From NCBI GenBank assembly GCA_023392615.1, contig JAEVYT010000034.1:1-43684 (forward strand): 43,684 nt of DNA, in the 5' to 3' direction. Source of the DNA: Bacillota bacterium (lineage in GTDB: Bacteria > Bacillota > Clostridia > Lachnospirales > Lachnospiraceae). The notes under the pieces were generated by a model. That model saw nothing but the letters and a program-made list of their open reading frames with translations, had not been told where the DNA came from and did not search any database. The position numbers and the translations under genes are program-made. Shown here one piece after another: positions 40,862 through 43,684 of the stretch (its first letter is position 1; the number at the start of each line of letters is the position of its first letter).

Positions 40862-42463
40862 TTATTTATTTTTTTGAGCATTTTCAAGGTAATCTATAAT
40901 GTGTTTGCTACCTTCTTGTTTAGCGACGTCTAAGGCAGTTTTCTTTCCGCCAGTCCAATCTTCTTCGTAATTAATATTAGCTCCATTTTCTACTAATATC
41001 TTAACCATATCAAAATAACCATTTTGAACAGCTTGCGTTAACAAACTATCGGTTTTTCCACCGCCGTTGCTGTAAACACCTATTACGTTAACATCTGCAC
41101 CTTTGTCAATCAAATACTTTACAATGTCCATTCGATTGCTGTTTACCGCGCGGTCTAACGGCGTAAACACCCTTGCATTGCCCCCGTTTACATCTGCGCC
41201 GTGGTTCACTAAATACTGGATTGTGTTAAGGCTTGCTTTCCTAGCTGCAGATCCTAATACCGTTTCATCAAAGTTTTCTACATTGATATTTGCTTTTTTA
41301 TCAGTGATAAAATACTCAAGGACATTAATACAATCATTAAGTGCAGCAGCTGTCATAGCGCGTAAGAGCTGGTCATCTGTTAAAGGATATCCATGGTCTA
41401 TTATCAATTTAACAAGCTCCAAATTTCCGTTTCCGCAGGCAATTTCAATATCATTTTCTTGGGTTGTATCATCGAAAGTTTGGAATTTGGCGCCACTCCT
41501 TAACAAATAATCTACTACATCGACCCTATTATGTCTTATTGCTTTTGTGAGAGCAGTTTCTTCCCATACAGTTTCATTTTGAAGAACAGGAGTCTCAAGA
41601 TTTGCATGTTTACTCACCAGATATTCAACGGTTTCAAGTTTTCCATATGAACAGGCAACACTTAATAGTGTGTCACCATAAAATTTTTCGTTTAAGTCCA
41701 CATTTTGGTCTACAAAAATTTGTAAGGTTTTTGCATCACCAAAAGCTGCGATCAGAAACAATACCATTTGTTTATTCGTTTCTTTTATCTTGCCAGCATT
41801 TACTAAATAGCTTAATTTGTCGGTGTCTCCTTGTATCGCTGCCACAATTTCAGGATCAATGCCATACGGGATTCCTTGTTGTGTTAAGCTGTCAAAAACA
41901 ACTTTCACAACAGAAGCTTCGCAAAAGCCCTGAGAGAATCCTTCAATGGCACACTTCAATGTTGTAGTTGTAATTTTTGCACCGTGGCTTATTAAGTAAT
42001 TTACAGTAGGTAAATTGCCCATATCGCGGCATGCATAATCAAGCGCCGTACAACCGAGTTTGCCGGTAAGATTTATATTTGTCCTTTTATCGTTTAACAA
42101 GGTCTTATAATTTTCATTATCAGTAACATTGGCATAATCAAGTCCAGCCTCTTTGTGAGCACCGACTGTATACATAAGTATTGAAATACCGTCACTGTCG
42201 ATAAAATTCGGATCGGCTCCCTTGGAAAGTAAGTACTCTGGAATACACAATTGACCGTTTCTCATGGAATAATATAATGGACTTGCATCTGGTCCATTTA
42301 GGATTGAAGCTTTGTTGACATCGGCACCATTTTCAACAGCCTCCTTTACACGTTCAAGATTACCGGATTCCAGTGCGCCTACCAAGCCATTGTTGTTGAA
42401 ATTGCATGATGTAAACAATCCTACAATAACAATTACCAAAAGTAAAACATTTAACTTTTTCAT
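40862..42463 (-). CDS. Ankyrin-repeat lipoprotein
   Basis: 533 residues. The signal peptide has lipobox LFTSC at about residue 20. The rest is built of about 14 ankyrin repeats of 33 residues, with recurring signatures such as GADVN, NGADINYE, LVKLIIDHGYPL and YLISHGA. Ankyrin arrays bind other proteins, and surface lipoproteins of this type in Clostridia have no known partner. GAGGG lies 7 bases before the ATG at 42463. The frame is open to a TTG at 42475. The gene points toward the element start and has its own promoter. Codon use does not differ visibly from neighbours. Confidence 0.85.
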   Translation of the reverse strand: MKKLNVLLLVIVIVGLFTSCNFNNNGLVGALESGNLERVKEAVENGADVNKASILNGPDASPLYYSMRNGQLCIPEYLLSKGADPNFIDSDGISILMYTVGAHKEAGLDYANVTDNENYKTLLNDKRTNINLTGKLGCTALDYACRDMGNLPTVNYLISHGAKITTTTLKCAIEGFSQGFCEASVVKVVFDSLTQQGIPYGIDPEIVAAIQGDTDKLSYLVNAGKIKETNKQMVLFLIAAFGDAKTLQIFVDQNVDLNEKFYGDTLLSVACSYGKLETVEYLVSKHANLETPVLQNETVWEETALTKAIRHNRVDVVDYLLRSGAKFQTFDDTTQENDIEIACGNGNLELVKLIIDHGYPLTDDQLLRAMTAAALNDCINVLEYFITDKKANINVENFDETVLGSAARKASLNTIQYLVNHGADVNGGNARVFTPLDRAVNSNRMDIVKYLIDKGADVNVIGVYSNGGGKTDSLLTQAVQNGYFDMVKILVENGANINYEEDWTGGKKTALDVAKQEGSKHIIDYLENAQKNK

Positions 42464-42590
42464 ACAAGCCCTCAATTCATTTTTTATAAAATAATACTTT
42501 GCAGATTATATAAATAATCTCCAGTTCGTACTTGCAAACGATAGCTAAATACGTAACTCAATAATTGTTATTTTTAAACAATCTACCATT

Positions 42591-42619
42591 ATTATACAAT
42601 AACCATTTTGGATTGTCAT
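42591..42619 (-). promoter_or_regulatory. Promoter of the ankyrin lipoprotein gene
   Basis: On the minus strand -35-like ATGACA (42614-42619) and -10 TATAAT (42591-42596) are 17 bp apart. The start of transcription would be near 42584, leaving a leader of about 120 bases. The rest of 42476-42764 is AT-rich and shows no gene. Confidence 0.6.
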
Positions 42620-42764
42620 TACAGTTCTCGCCTTGAAAAGCCCTTAAGTTGTTTTTATCTGTAAGACTTATCATATTTTATGAAATATTCAATTTTCTGT
42701 CAGAGTACCTACTTTTCTAAAACTGATGTAAAACTTTTTCATGTGTGTTGGCAGGTTTTTATGA

Positions 42765-43523
42765 AAAATAATAGATAACCGTTTTACTTTAGCAGAAACA
42801 AAGCTGTTTTTGCAATCTTTAGATAAATGTTATCAGAATCATTATAAGGGAAGCAGTTACCGGAGGAATGATGAAAATATTATATGCATCAGTTCTTATA
42901 CAAAGAAATGGCTTGTTCCGTTTCAGTTAAAAGTATTCTATTATATGGCTATTTTCTGTGGTTCTCGTAAGGGCGAGCTACTAGGTTTAACTTGGAATAA
43001 CATAGATTTTGATAATAATATGATTAATATTACAAGCACAGTAAATTGCATTGATAAGAAAGTCATAATTAAAGCTCCTAAAACACGGAAGTCTAGAAGA
43101 AAATTGTCGTTGCCGTCTTTTATTATGCAAATGCTGAAGCAATGGAAAAAACAGCAGGCGGAATACCGTATTAGTATCGGTAGTAAATGGGTAGGAGATG
43201 ACTGGATATTTATCCAACAGGACGGTAAATTAATGAATGTATCAACTCCATATAATACGTTTAAAACCATTATCAGTAAATATAATGAGACAGATCCAAA
43301 AGATAGCCTAAAACTTCCTACCTATGTTACCTTGCATGGGTTAAGGCATACGAATGCATCTCTATTAGTCAAATCAGGAAAATTAGATATTGAGTCTATT
43401 TCCGAGAATTTAGGACATTCTAAAACATCAACGACTATGAATTATTATGTACATAGTGATGATGAGACGAAGAAAGAAACATCTAAAATATTGGAAGAAA
43501 TGATACTGGAGAAACAGGCATAA
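42765..43523 (+). pseudogene. N-terminally truncated tyrosine recombinase (integrase)
   Basis: The catalytic domain is intact: R in FCGSRKGELLGLTW, the beta-hairpin Lys region APKTRKSRR, the HxxR box LHGLRHTNASLL, and LGHSKTSTTMNYYVHSDD with the nucleophile Tyr near the end. An in-frame TGA at 42762-42764 precedes the open frame, which lacks the SAM-like core-binding and arm-binding domains (a full protein is about 370-400 residues). The reading first matches the family at NRFTLAETKLFLQSL, with a TTG at 42810 as the only possible start and no ribosome site. It probably no longer mobilises the element. AGTCGCT-type repeats follow its stop. Confidence 0.8.
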
Positions 43524-43534
43524 CAGATATTAAA

Positions 43535-43552
43535 AGTCGCTAAATAGCCGCT
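43535..43552 (+). repeat. Two AGTCGCT-type boxes after the integrase
   Basis: AGTCGCT (43535-43541) and AGCCGCT (43546-43552) are 11 bp apart start to start, in the same orientation as the cluster at 39575-39611. Together they look like arm-type sites of the recombinase or remains of an element end. Confidence 0.5.
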
Positions 43553-43595
43553 AAAACGGTTCTAAACTTAACATTGGGGTAAGAAAAAATAATAT

Positions 43596-43670
43596 AGGCA
43601 TAAGTTAACATTTTTTTGTATAATGAGTTCACCACAAACAAAAAATACGAAAGGATGTTAACCTATGCCT
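43596..43670. repeat. 16-bp inverted repeat around a gene start
   Basis: Arms 43596-43611 and 43655-43670 match in 15 of 16 positions. Between them lies TATAAT (43619-43624). The right arm contains the ribosome-site end and start codon of the next gene, so the transcript could fold to hide the start if transcribed from outside. This is seen in some insertion sequences. Confidence 0.5.
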
Positions 43671-43684
43671 ACAAATGATTTTAC
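43665..43684 (+). CDS. First codons of a gene running off the window
   Basis: An AAAGGA site precedes an ATG at 43665. Only MPTNDF and two bases more are visible, so no family can be named. The inverted repeat around its start and its position next to an integrase suggest a transposase. That is a guess. Confidence 0.35.

Noticed and set aside
41103..41967. Two + strand frames inside the ankyrin gene
   Set aside because: Complement of the ankyrin repeats; no ribosome site or family resemblance.
39823..43523. Anti-phage defence island in the element
   Set aside because: The cargo (J-like, Cys-rich, ankyrin lipoprotein) contains no recognised nuclease, toxin or defence ATPase, so a defence role would be speculation.
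1..43684. CRISPR array, rRNA operon or known riboswitch
   Set aside because: No regularly spaced repeats of 25-40 bases, no rRNA-like sequence and no recognisable riboswitch core were seen on reading both strands.

Overview
The window looks like chromosome of a low-GC, Gram-positive, plant-polysaccharide-degrading Clostridia, most likely a Lachnospiraceae member near Lachnoclostridium. This is inferred from AT-rich DNA, strong AGGAGG-type ribosome sites, lipobox lipoproteins with Thr/Pro linkers, DUF3784 and LprI-type lipoproteins, and a GH9/GH3/GH43 glycoside hydrolase set. No species name can be proved from the sequence alone.

Layout. 1-3.4 kb: a cold-shock gene with a structured leader, an unknown polytopic membrane protein with a small downstream partner, and a flavin split-barrel protein. 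3.6-9.3 kb: D-aminoacylase, GH3 beta-glucosidase lipoprotein and GH43 beta-xylosidase, all on the + strand. 9.3-13.1 kb: glycerate kinase, a glyoxalase-fold protein, a RodA/FtsW-type SEDS protein and a GreA-type factor. 13.1-17 kb: a TPR-like membrane protein, an ECF sigma/anti-sigma pair, DUF3784 and a lipoprotein. 17.3-19.7 kb: a PhnB-like protein and a two-gene unit of a signal-less periplasmic-binding-protein homologue plus an unknown partner. 19.9-25.4 kb: a Cho/UvrC-like nuclease, acetyltransferase, 2-hydroxyacid dehydrogenase, a lipoprotein that looks like the tail of an M56/BlaR1-type sensor, a chemoreceptor fragment, and an XRE-regulator/peptide-deformylase operon.

25.6-31.6 kb is a regulatory block. 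It holds a MarR-GNAT fusion, a GNAT, then an ABC ATPase / FtsX-like permease / ArsR operon behind a promoter buried in a perfect 23-bp inverted repeat, and a MerR regulator with a 19-bp-spacer promoter. The ArsR protein carries both metal-site signatures of its family, so the operon is probably a metal-responsive, self-regulated transport or signalling unit. 31.7-35.7 kb: a sigma factor with a small membrane partner, then a secreted GH9 endoglucanase. 35.9-39.1 kb: a membrane protein, a DJ-1/PfpI protein, an LprI-type lipoprotein and a small lipoprotein apparently broken by a one-base frameshift.

From about 39.43 kb to the right edge is a mobile-element remnant. It starts at the 3' half of a tRNA-Gly(GCC)-like gene, which is a classic attachment site. 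Next come repeated AGTCGCT boxes, a structured leader with an intrinsic terminator, a J-domain-like accessory protein, a Cys-rich small protein, a broken gene, an ankyrin lipoprotein and an N-terminally truncated tyrosine recombinase followed by two more AGTCGCT-type boxes. The window ends in the first codons of another gene whose start lies in an inverted repeat.

The best candidates for something undescribed are the signal-less binding-protein pair (17.8-19.7 kb), the palindrome-controlled FtsX/ArsR unit (27.1-30.6 kb) and the leader RNA before the J-domain gene (39.7 kb). No CRISPR array, rRNA, intact tRNA or known riboswitch was recognised.
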